From an uncultured Pseudoclavibacter sp. (GTDB lineage: Bacteria > Actinomycetota > Actinomycetes > Actinomycetales > Microbacteriaceae), in NCBI GenBank assembly GCA_946221025.1, contig CAMIMS010000048.1:1-13967 (forward strand): a stretch of DNA of 13,967 nt, in the 5' to 3' direction. Each line of letters begins with the position of its first letter. Within the stretch, counting starts at the first letter, position 1. This document shows, piece by piece, positions 1 through 7,009 of the stretch. The notes beneath the pieces are model-generated. The model saw nothing but the letters and a program-made list of their open reading frames with translations, had not been told where the DNA came from and did not search any database. Made by a program: the position numbers and the translations under genes.

Positions 1-1097
1 TCGGTCATGCCCTCCCACCACACGTCGCCGTCGTCGGTGAGCGCGACGTTCGTGAAGATCGTGTCGTGCGTGATGGTTTCCATCGCGACCGGGTTCGTAG
101 TCCAACCGGTGCCGGGCGCGACGCCGAAGAAGCCGTACTCGGGGTTGATGGCGTAGAGCTTGCCCTCTTCGCCCTGCCGCATCCACACGATGTCATCGCC
201 AATGGTCTCGACCTTCCATCCGTCGAGCTTGGGGCGCATCATCGCGAGGTTCGTCTTGCCGCAGGCGGACGGGAATCCGGCTGCGATCGTGCGGGTCTCA
301 CCTTCGGGGTTCGTGGTCTGGATGAGCAGCATGTGCTCTGCCATCCATCCCTCTTCGTGCGCCATGACGCTCGCGATGCGAAGCGCGAAGCACTTCTTGC
401 CGAGCAGCGCGTTACCGCCGTAACCCGAGCCGAACGAAATGATTTCGCGGTCTTCGGGAAAGTGGGTGATGTACTTCGTCGGGTTGTGCGGCCACGGCAC
501 ATCGTCGATCGACTCGCCGGCCTCGTTGACGAGCGGGTAGCCGACCGAGTGAAGCGCCTTCACCCACTGGGAATCCGGCTGGATGTATTCGAGGGCCTTG
601 TCGCCAGAACGGGTCATGATCGCCATCGACGCGACCACGTAGGGGGAGTCGGTGATCTCGACGCCGTACTGCGTGATGTTGCCGCCGAGGGGACCCATCG
701 CGAAGGGCACCACGTACATCGTGCGCCCGCGCATGCATCCGTCGAACAGTTCGTTCAGCTCGGTGCGCATCTGCGCCGGGTCGCGCCAGTTGTTCGTAGG
801 GCCGGCGTCTTCTTCATTCTGCGAGCAGATGAAGGTGCGGCTCTCAACGCGGGCGACATCGTCGGGCGCCGAGCGGGCGAGGAACGAGCCCGGGCGAAGC
901 TCTTCGTTGAGCTTGATGAGCGAGCCCTTCTCGACCATTTCAGCGGTGAGGCGGTCGAACTCCTCCTTCGACCCATCGCACCAGACGACCTCCGCCGGCT
1001 TCGTGAGGGCGGCGACCTGTTGCACCCACTCGTTCACCTCGTCGTTGCGTGAGCGGCGCTCGATCGCGTCAGTGGAAACAGTGGTCGGTGCAGTCAT
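1..1097 (-). CDS. pckG: Phosphoenolpyruvate carboxykinase (GTP), N-terminal part; cut by the left window edge
   Basis: This enzyme converts oxaloacetate and GTP to phosphoenolpyruvate, GDP and CO2 in the cytosol, the entry step of gluconeogenesis. The visible 365 codons read from the ATG at 1097 back to position 3. The GTP-PEPCK P-loop FPSACGKTN lies at residues 275-283, with the family's reactive cysteine at C279 and the nucleotide-binding lysine and threonine at K281 and T282. Just before it are the family blocks GSGYGGNALLGKKCFALRI and GWMAEHM. GTP-type enzymes are usually about 600 residues, so roughly 60% is present. The start is supported by a GAGG ribosome binding site (complement of 1103-1106) five bases upstream of the ATG and by the family-like N-terminus. 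The gene is divergent from ileS and shares only the intergenic region with it. The ATP-type enzyme is excluded by these motifs. Confidence 0.97.
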   Translation of the reverse strand, partial: MTAPTTVSTDAIERRSRNDEVNEWVQQVAALTKPAEVVWCDGSKEEFDRLTAEMVEKGSLIKLNEELRPGSFLARSAPDDVARVESRTFICSQNEEDAGPTNNWRDPAQMRTELNELFDGCMRGRTMYVVPFAMGPLGGNITQYGVEITDSPYVVASMAIMTRSGDKALEYIQPDSQWVKALHSVGYPLVNEAGESIDDVPWPHNPTKYITHFPEDREIISFGSGYGGNALLGKKCFALRIASVMAHEEGWMAEHMLLIQTTNPEGETRTIAAGFPSACGKTNLAMMRPKLDGWKVETIGDDIVWMRQGEEGKLYAINPEYGFFGVAPGTGWTTNPVAMETITHDTIFTNVALTDDGDVWWEGMT

Positions 1098-1371
1098 GTC
1101 AGCCTCGTTGATCGTCACTGGTCACGGGTTGTCTTCCATTCTCGCGCACTTTTCGGCTCGGCGTGTCGCGCCTGGGCGGGCGACTCGGCAAACGCGCAGC
1201 TTCGAGTTGCGGGAGAACCTGCTACCGCGGTGCCTGGCCCGTTGTCCGTGCAGTCGAATGGCCGGCACGCACGCGGGGTATGCGCTCACGGCAATGAGAA
1301 ATGACACCGAAGAACCAAGCGGCCCCGTTCCGCGTCTCGAGTCCGCATCCGCCCACGCCTCCCGTGTCGCC
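1098..1371. other. Divergent intergenic region between pckG and the ileS T-box; no gene seen
   Basis: No convincing gene is seen on either strand; the short open frames here have no family resemblance and no good ribosome binding site. The region must hold the pckG promoter on the minus strand, but I see no clear -35/-10 pair there. A direct repeat GTCAC-TG-GTCAC lies at 1114-1125, about 17 bases upstream of the pckG start. It could be an operator half-site pair or chance. Confidence 0.5.
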
Positions 1372-1377
1372 TACACT
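1372..1377 (+). promoter_or_regulatory. Probable -10 element of the ileS promoter
   Basis: TACACT fits the actinobacterial TANNNT -10 pattern. It lies just before the first conserved base of the T-box leader, so transcription would begin near 1384. No recognisable -35 hexamer is found 16-18 bases upstream. The position relative to the leader is the main support. Confidence 0.5.
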
Positions 1378-1383
1378 CGACGC

Positions 1384-1575
1384 ATCGACAGTGATCCGTT
1401 ATCAGCGGGGAGTCTTTGGAAGAACAGCGGGCTCGCCCGCCCAGTAGAACCGAACGGGGCCGGCCCGTCACAGCCGAAGAACGAGAGGCATCCGACCGGA
1501 TGCAATCGGGGTGGTACCGCGCCAGCAGGCGTCCTCGAAACAGCACGAACGAATCCAGTCTCGCTGTGAAAGGCC
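1384..1575 (+). promoter_or_regulatory. T-box riboswitch sensing tRNA-Ile, probably controlling ileS translation
   Basis: The invariant T-box TGGTACCGCG is at 1512-1521. It sits in a standard antisequestrator: helix CGGGG (1507-1511) with CCTCG (1533-1537), the bulge holding TGGT for the ACCA end of tRNA-Ile, then helix GCGCC (1519-1523) with GGCGT (1528-1532) around an AGCA loop. Upstream are a short Stem I with two ATC isoleucine triplets (1394-1396 and 1401-1403), a GCGGG/CCCGC hairpin (1427-1440), the Stem IIA/B element ACGGG (1454-1458) with CCCGT (1464-1468), and a GCATCC/GGATGC hairpin (1488-1503). In the alternative fold, ACAGC (1540-1544) pairs with GCTGT (1563-1567) and CCT (1533-1535) pairs with AGG of the ribosome binding site (1571-1573). 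There is no terminator with a T-run, so control is probably at translation, as known for actinobacterial ileS T-boxes. Which ATC is the specifier is not settled here. Confidence 0.93.
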
Positions 1576-1578
1576 ACC

Positions 1579-4500
1579 ATGTCGTACCCGAAGCGCGCAT
1601 TCGGACCAGCCGCGTCCGGCTCGAACGAGAACGCCGGCGTTCCCGCATCCCCCTCCTTCCCGCGCATCGAAGAGAACGTGCTCGCCTTCTGGCGCGACGA
1701 CAGCACATTCAACGCATCCATCGAGAACCGAGACGGATGCGATGAATGGGTCTTCTACGATGGCCCGCCCTTCGCGAACGGCCTGCCGCACTACGGGCAC
1801 CTGCTCACCGGCTACGCGAAAGACGTGTTCCCCCGCTTCCAGACCATGCGCGGTAAGAAGGTGCCGCGCGTGTTCGGGTGGGACACGCACGGTCTTCCGG
1901 CCGAGCTCGAGGCGATGCGCCAGCTCGGCATCGAGACCAAAGAGCAGATCGAAGACATGGGCGTTGACGTGTTCAACAGCGAAGCCCGCGATTCGGTGCT
2001 TCGCTACACCCGCGAATGGGAGGAGTACGTCACCCGCCAGGGTCGCTGGGTCGACTTCGAGAACGGCTACAAGACCCTCGACATCTCCTATATGGAGTCG
2101 GTGCTCTGGGCGTTCAAGCAGCTCTACGACAAGGGCCTTGCCTACGAGGGGTTCCGGGTGCTCCCGTACTGCTGGAACGACGAGACGCCCCTGTCGAACC
2201 ACGAGCTGCGCATGGACGACGACGTCTACAAGCAGCGCACCGACCAGACCGTCACCGTCACCTTCCCGCTCATCGGTGATCGGGCGGATACGCTCGATCT
2301 GACTGGGGTCAGCGCGCTCGCCTGGACGACGACCCCGTGGACGCTCCCGACGAACTCGGCGCTCGCGGTCGGCCCCGACATTGAATACGCGGTGGTGCCC
2401 GTCGGTGAAGGTGCCCCAGACTCGACGCCCGGCGGCGCGGGTGCTCGGTTCCTGCTCGCCGTTGATCGCGTGGGGGCGCACGCCAAGGAGCTCGGATACG
2501 CATCCGCTGACGATGCGACCGGCGCGATCGCGCGCCGCATCGTGGGCCGCGAGCTCGCGGATGTGCGCTACGAGCCCCTGTGGGACTTCTTCGCCGACGA
2601 GAACGGTTACGGCGATGCGGCGTTCCGCATCCTGGTCGCCGACTACGTCACGACCTCCGACGGAACCGGCATCGTGCACCAGGCCCCGGCCTACGGTGAG
2701 GACGACAAGGCCGTGTGTGACGCGGCTGGCATTCCGACGGTGCTCTCGGTGGATGCGGGCGGGCGCTTCATCGACCGCGTCGAGCCGGTCGCGGGCCTGC
2801 AGGTGTTCGAGGCGAACTCGACCCTGATCAAACTGCTGCGCGAGAACAGTCGCCTTCTCAAGCAGTCGAGCTACGCGCACTCGTACCCGCACTGCTGGCG
2901 CTGCAAGCAGCCGCTCATCTATAAGGCCGTGTCGAGCTGGTTCGTGCGCGTGACCGAGTTCAAGAGCGACATGCTGCGCCTGAACGAAGAAATCGAGTGG
3001 GTGCCCGAGAACGTCAAGCACGGACAGTTCGGCAAGTGGCTCGAAGGCGCGCGCGACTGGTCCGTGAGCCGCAACCGCTACTGGGGCACCCCCATCCCGG
3101 TGTGGATCAGTGACGACGCGAACTACCCGCGCATTGACGTGTACGGCTCGCTCGAAGAGATCGAGCGTGACTTTGGGCGCCTGCCGACGAACCACGACGG
3201 CGACGTCGACCTGCACCGCCCGTACATCGATGACCTCGCCCGCCCGAACCCCGACGACCCGACGGGCGCGTCGACGATGCGCCGCATCCCGGATGTGCTC
3301 GATGTGTGGTTCGACTCAGGCTCGATGCCCTTCGCGCAGGTGCACTACCCGTTTGAGCGCGAAGACTGGTTCATGACCCACTCGCCGGCTGACTTCATCG
3401 TCGAGTACATCGGGCAGACCCGCGGCTGGTTCTACGTCATGCACGTGCTCTCAACGGCACTGTTCGACCGGCCTGCGTTCAAGCGCGTGATCAGCCACGG
3501 CATCGTGCTCGGTGACGACGGTCAGAAGATGTCGAAGTCGCTGCGCAACTACCCGGATGTGCAGGAGGTGTTCAACCGCGACGGCTCCGACGCGATGCGC
3601 TGGTTCCTCATGTCGAGCCCCGTGCTTCGCGGCGGCAACCTCTCGGTCACCGAAGAGGGCATTCGAGAAGGCGTGCGCCAGTTCCTGCTGCCGCTGTGGT
3701 CGACGTACTACTTCTTCACGACCTACGCGAACGCATCCGGTGCGAGCGGGTACGACGCCGAATGGCGAACCGATTCGACGGATGTGCTCGACCGCTACAT
3801 CTTCGCGAAGCTGCACGATCTCATCGCGGGCGTCACCGCCGACCTCGAGGCGCTCGACGCGACCACCGCGAGCGCGCGACTTCGTGACTTCGCGGATGTT
3901 CTCACCAACTGGTACGTGCGCCGCTCGCGCGACCGGTTCTGGGAGGGCGTGGATGCGGATGGCAACAACCGCGACGCGTTCGACACGCTCTACACGGTGC
4001 TCGAGGTGCTGTGCCGAATCGCGGCGCCGCTTGCCCCCTATACGACCGAGACAGTGTGGGTGGGGCTGACCGGCGAGCGTTCCGTGCACCTGGCCGACCT
4101 GCCGCGTGCCGAAAAGATCCCCGCCGATGACGAGCTCGTCGCGGCGATGGATGCGGTGCGCGCGATCACGAGCCAGGCGCTCGCGCTTCGAAAGGCTGAA
4201 CGTCTGCGGGTGCGGCTGCCGCTTGGCACCCTGTCGATCATCACCCCGAACCCGGCGGCGATCGAGCCGTTCGAGGCGATCTTGCGCGATGAGCTGAACG
4301 TGAAGCGCATCGAGATCGCGCCCCTCGAGGAGGATTCAGCTTCGAACCTCGGCATTGAGCGATCCCTCGTCGTGCACGCCCGTCAGGCAGGCCCGCGCCT
4401 TGGCAAGCGTGTGCAGGAGGCGATCAAGGCCGCGAAGTCTGGCGATTGGACGGAGGAGAACGGTGTCGTGACCGCCGGCGGCATCGAGCTGCAGGAGGGG

Positions 4501-4887
4501 GAGTACGACCTCGCGCTCGTCACCGGCGACGCGTCGACCGACCGCGCCCTCGCGCTCATGCCCGACGGCGGCATCCTGCTGCTCGACACGCAGGTGACCC
4601 CGGAGCTTGAGGCCGAGGGGCTCGCGCGCGACGTCATCCGCCTCGTGCAAGAAGCCCGACGCGAGGCGGGGCTGGATGTTTCTGACCGCATCCGCCTGAC
4701 CCTCCGCCTCGACGATGCGACCGCCGAGGCCGCGGGCACGCACCGAGACGTGATCGCGCGGGAGACCCTCGCCGAGCAGATCGAGGTGCAGGGCGGTCTG
4801 CTGCCGGCGGAGAACGGCAGCGGCACGATCGGTGCGATCGATATTGCGCTCGAACGCATTGCCCCCGACACTAAGGAGCGCGCATGA
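1579..4887 (+). CDS. ileS: Isoleucyl-tRNA synthetase, type 2
   Basis: This class I enzyme charges tRNA-Ile with isoleucine using ATP and hydrolyses mischarged Val-tRNA. It has 1,102 residues. The ATP-binding HxGH motif is HYGH at 71-74 within PPFANGLPHYGH. The KMSKS loop is at 650-654. The CP1 editing domain shows WTTTPWTLPTN from 249 and DGTGIVHQAPAYGEDD from 361, with the expected editing aspartate near D375. A CWRC cysteine pair is at 439-442 and DVWFDSG at 575-581, followed by the anticodon-binding and C-terminal domains. Length and motif style match the eukaryote-like IleRS2 group common in actinobacteria, a group known for low mupirocin sensitivity. HxGH is in normal order, so the rare swapped-motif hyper-resistant form is not indicated. 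The start has AAAGG (1569-1573) five bases upstream, inside the T-box switch. The stop overlaps the folC start by four bases. Confidence 0.98.
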   Translation: MSYPKRAFGPAASGSNENAGVPASPSFPRIEENVLAFWRDDSTFNASIENRDGCDEWVFYDGPPFANGLPHYGHLLTGYAKDVFPRFQTMRGKKVPRVFGWDTHGLPAELEAMRQLGIETKEQIEDMGVDVFNSEARDSVLRYTREWEEYVTRQGRWVDFENGYKTLDISYMESVLWAFKQLYDKGLAYEGFRVLPYCWNDETPLSNHELRMDDDVYKQRTDQTVTVTFPLIGDRADTLDLTGVSALAWTTTPWTLPTNSALAVGPDIEYAVVPVGEGAPDSTPGGAGARFLLAVDRVGAHAKELGYASADDATGAIARRIVGRELADVRYEPLWDFFADENGYGDAAFRILVADYVTTSDGTGIVHQAPAYGEDDKAVCDAAGIPTVLSVDAGGRFIDRVEPVAGLQVFEANSTLIKLLRENSRLLKQSSYAHSYPHCWRCKQPLIYKAVSSWFVRVTEFKSDMLRLNEEIEWVPENVKHGQFGKWLEGARDWSVSRNRYWGTPIPVWISDDANYPRIDVYGSLEEIERDFGRLPTNHDGDVDLHRPYIDDLARPNPDDPTGASTMRRIPDVLDVWFDSGSMPFAQVHYPFEREDWFMTHSPADFIVEYIGQTRGWFYVMHVLSTALFDRPAFKRVISHGIVLGDDGQKMSKSLRNYPDVQEVFNRDGSDAMRWFLMSSPVLRGGNLSVTEEGIREGVRQFLLPLWSTYYFFTTYANASGASGYDAEWRTDSTDVLDRYIFAKLHDLIAGVTADLEALDATTASARLRDFADVLTNWYVRRSRDRFWEGVDADGNNRDAFDTLYTVLEVLCRIAAPLAPYTTETVWVGLTGERSVHLADLPRAEKIPADDELVAAMDAVRAITSQALALRKAERLRVRLPLGTLSIITPNPAAIEPFEAILRDELNVKRIEIAPLEEDSASNLGIERSLVVHARQAGPRLGKRVQEAIKAAKSGDWTEENGVVTAGGIELQEGEYDLALVTGDASTDRALALMPDGGILLLDTQVTPELEAEGLARDVIRLVQEARREAGLDVSDRIRLTLRLDDATAEAAGTHRDVIARETLAEQIEVQGGLLPAENGSGTIGAIDIALERIAPDTKERA

Positions 4888-6464
4888 GCCGCGACGCAAC
4901 GGGCGACTTCGAACCGATCGACATCGAAGCGATCCTGAACGACCCCGCGTATGCGGAGGATGCGCGGGAGGAAAGCCCCGAAGCCGATGCGCGCCTTGAC
5001 GCCGCGTTCATGCGCGCCGTGAGCGGTGTTGAAGGCTTCGAACCCGACGAAGACGACCTTCGCGCGGCCGCTCCCGACCCCATCGACCCGGATGCGGATG
5101 ACGACTTCCGCGCCGAAGCCGACGACGTCATCGAAGCCCTCTACGAGCGAATCGGCGAATCAGCCCCCGAGCCGCGTCTTGAGGCGACCCGCATGGCGGT
5201 GGAGATGCTCGGGGATGTGCACCGGGCCTACCCGGTCATTCACATCACCGGAACGAATGGCAAGAGCTCGACCGCGCGCATCATCGAGAGCCTGCTGCGC
5301 GCGCACGGGCTTCGCACGGGGCTGCTCACGAGCCCCCACCTTGAGCGCCTGACCGAACGCATCTGCATTGACGGACGGCCCATTCGAGACGAGCGGCTCG
5401 TCGAGAACTGGCGGGATACCGAGCCGATTCTTCAGGTGGTGGATGCGAAGCTCCGAGCCGATGGCAAGCAGCGGCTGACCTTCTTCGAGGCGCTCACGGT
5501 GCTCGCCTGCGCCTGCTTCGCGGATGCGCCGGTGGATGTGGCGGTCATCGAAGTGGGCATGGGTGGCGAGTGGGACTCCACGAACGTCATGGACGGCCAG
5601 GTCGCCGTGTTCACGCCCATCGACCTCGACCACCAGGCGAGGCTCGGCTCATCCATTCAAGAAATCGCGCGCACGAAGGCCGGCATCATCAAGCCGGATG
5701 CGCGCGTTGTCTCGGCGAAGCAGACGCCGGAAGCGCTCGCGGAACTTCAGCGGGCAGCGGATGCGGCGAGCGCCGACGTTCACGTCGAAGGCCGCGACTT
5801 CGAGGTCGCAAGCGACGAGCGCGCCGTCGGCGGTCGACTCGTCAGCGTGCGCGGGCTCGCGGGTGAATATGACGACCTTTTCCTTCCGCTGCACGGCGAG
5901 CACCAGAGCCAGAACGCCGCGGTCGCGCTCGCGGCGGTGGAGGCGTTCTTCGGAAGTGAGCGCGAACTTCGCCACGAAATCGTGCAGCAGGGCATGGGTG
6001 AGGCCTCATCGCCCGGGCGCCTCCAGATCATGGGCAGGCAGCCGCTCATGCTCATCGATGCCGCGCACAACCCGCACGGCGCGGCCGCGCTCGCGCGGGC
6101 GGTTTCCGACGCATTCGAATTCGATCGACTCGTGCTCGTGCTCGGTGTGCTCGGCGATAAAGACGCCGAAGGCATCGTGCGTGAACTCGCGCCCCTTGCC
6201 GAGCACATCGTGGCGACCGAATCCGATTCGCCGCGGGCGGTCCCGGCGGATGAGCTCAGCGAGCAGATGCGGGATTGGACCGATGTTCCCGTTGACGCCG
6301 AGCCCGACCTCGCCGATGCGCTTGAGCTTGCCCGCCAACTCGCCGTTCGCACGAACGACGACGGCAGCGCACCGAACGGTGCCGTGCTCATCGCCGGATC
6401 GCTCACCGTTATCGGCGCGGCGGCGGGCATTGCCCGTGATCGAGAATGGATGCGCGATGAGTGA
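4884..6464 (+). CDS. folC: Bifunctional folylpolyglutamate synthase / dihydrofolate synthase
   Basis: This Mur-ligase-family enzyme uses ATP to join glutamate to dihydropteroate or to extend folate gamma-glutamyl tails in the cytosol. It has 526 residues. The P-loop GTNGKSS is at 123-129, the EVGMGG block starts at E223, and the DAAHNPHG motif starts at D392, all in family order. A ribosome binding site AAGGAG (4873-4878) lies five bases before the ATG, and the start overlaps the ileS stop in an ATGA, so translation is probably coupled. About the first 80 residues are strongly acidic and low in complexity (many D, E, A and P), which makes the protein longer than the E. coli enzyme (about 420 residues). 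Starting further downstream would remove the extension, but the good ribosome binding site supports the long form. The stop overlaps the next gene by eight bases. Confidence 0.96.
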   Translation: MSRDATGDFEPIDIEAILNDPAYAEDAREESPEADARLDAAFMRAVSGVEGFEPDEDDLRAAAPDPIDPDADDDFRAEADDVIEALYERIGESAPEPRLEATRMAVEMLGDVHRAYPVIHITGTNGKSSTARIIESLLRAHGLRTGLLTSPHLERLTERICIDGRPIRDERLVENWRDTEPILQVVDAKLRADGKQRLTFFEALTVLACACFADAPVDVAVIEVGMGGEWDSTNVMDGQVAVFTPIDLDHQARLGSSIQEIARTKAGIIKPDARVVSAKQTPEALAELQRAADAASADVHVEGRDFEVASDERAVGGRLVSVRGLAGEYDDLFLPLHGEHQSQNAAVALAAVEAFFGSERELRHEIVQQGMGEASSPGRLQIMGRQPLMLIDAAHNPHGAAALARAVSDAFEFDRLVLVLGVLGDKDAEGIVRELAPLAEHIVATESDSPRAVPADELSEQMRDWTDVPVDAEPDLADALELARQLAVRTNDDGSAPNGAVLIAGSLTVIGAAAGIARDREWMRDE

Positions 6465-6948
6465 CGCACACGCAAACGCCCCCATCAAGCCCCGCCGCAC
6501 CCGCACGATGAAGGCGACCCTCGGCATCATCATGCTCGGGTTCCAGCTGATCGTGACCTCGCTCGGCGTGCTCGGCATCATGGGCCTGAAGGTGCTGCCG
6601 ACCGAAGTGACGCTCATCGGCGGGGTAGCGCTCGTTCTCTTGCAGATCATCGCGATCGGCGTGCTGCAGTTCACGGGCAACACGGTGCTCGGGTGGATCG
6701 TCGAGATTCTCTCGGTGCTGGCCGGATTCGTGCACCCGGCGATGTTCTTCGCCGGCGGCATTTTTCTCATTGCCTGGATCTACTGCATGGTGCAGGGCGG
6801 AAAGATCGACCGGGCGCGCGCTCCGATCATTGCCGAGTACGAGCGGCGCGTAGCCGCCGGCGAGATTGACCGCGACGCGGTCGCCGGCACCTTCGACCTC
6901 GACGTGCCGGCATCGAACGCGACGGGAACGGATACGGCCTCGTCATAG
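6457..6948 (+). CDS. DUF4233 family membrane protein
   Basis: A 163-residue protein of unknown function. It resembles the DUF4233 proteins that follow folC in many actinobacteria; the M. tuberculosis neighbour Rv2446c is the example I recall. A short basic N-terminus (residues 11-19) is followed by about four hydrophobic segments, near 22-44, 51-70, 76-92 and 95-112. A charged tail of about 50 residues follows, probably cytoplasmic. The ATG at 6457 overlaps the folC stop by eight bases and has no strong ribosome binding site, so it probably depends on translational coupling. An internal ATG at 6508 is possible and would lose 17 residues but keep all membrane segments. The conserved place beside folC suggests a link to envelope or folate metabolism, but nothing in the sequence shows one. 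Confidence 0.85.
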   Translation: MSDAHANAPIKPRRTRTMKATLGIIMLGFQLIVTSLGVLGIMGLKVLPTEVTLIGGVALVLLQIIAIGVLQFTGNTVLGWIVEILSVLAGFVHPAMFFAGGIFLIAWIYCMVQGGKIDRARAPIIAEYERRVAAGEIDRDAVAGTFDLDVPASNATGTDTASS

Positions 6949-6957
6949 CGCGTCACG

Positions 6958-6986
6958 ATTCGCCGCCCGGATGCATCCCGGCGAAT
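6958..6986. repeat. Inverted repeat with a palindromic centre, upstream of the SAM hydrolase gene
   Basis: ATTCGCCG (6958-6965) and CGGCGAAT (6979-6986) are perfect complements and flank a centre that contains the ten-base palindrome GGATGCATCC (6969-6978). The repeat begins ten bases after the DUF4233 stop and ends nine bases before the probable -10 element at 6996, so it covers the place of the -35 region. No T-run follows, so a standard intrinsic terminator is doubtful. An operator for a dimeric repressor, or a factor-assisted terminator or RNA-stabilising hairpin for the upstream operon, would both fit. Confidence 0.55.
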
Positions 6987-6995
6987 GCGCGTGGC

Positions 6996-7001
6996 TACTA
7001 T
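6996..7001 (+). promoter_or_regulatory. Probable -10 element giving a leaderless SAM hydrolase mRNA
   Basis: TACTAT is a good TANNNT -10 element. Only eight bases separate it from the ATG at 7010, so transcription would start at or within about three bases of the start codon. No purine-rich ribosome binding site is present before this ATG. Leaderless mRNAs with this geometry are common in actinobacteria. No clear -35 hexamer is visible; the inverted repeat at 6958-6986 occupies that position. Confidence 0.5.
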
Positions 7002-7009
7002 TTCGCGCT

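Noticed and set aside
66..1052. A 328-codon plus-strand frame opposite pckG
   Set aside because: The minus strand carries the unmistakable GTP-PEPCK motifs; the plus frame has no recognisable domain or ribosome binding site.
1789..1800. Mupirocin hyper-resistance of IleRS through a swapped HxGH motif
   Set aside because: The motif reads HYGH in normal order. Type-2 IleRS may still be weakly sensitive, but the swapped form is absent.
1468..3216. A 582-codon open frame on the minus strand opposite ileS
   Set aside because: It lies antisense to a clearly coding gene with all IleRS motifs. Its translation is rich in V, R, H, G and A without any domain, as expected for the shadow frame of a GC-rich gene.
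6949..7009. A SAM riboswitch before the SAM hydrolase gene
   Set aside because: Only 61 bases separate the genes, no SAM-aptamer consensus is visible, and the -10 element sits almost at the start codon, leaving no leader RNA.
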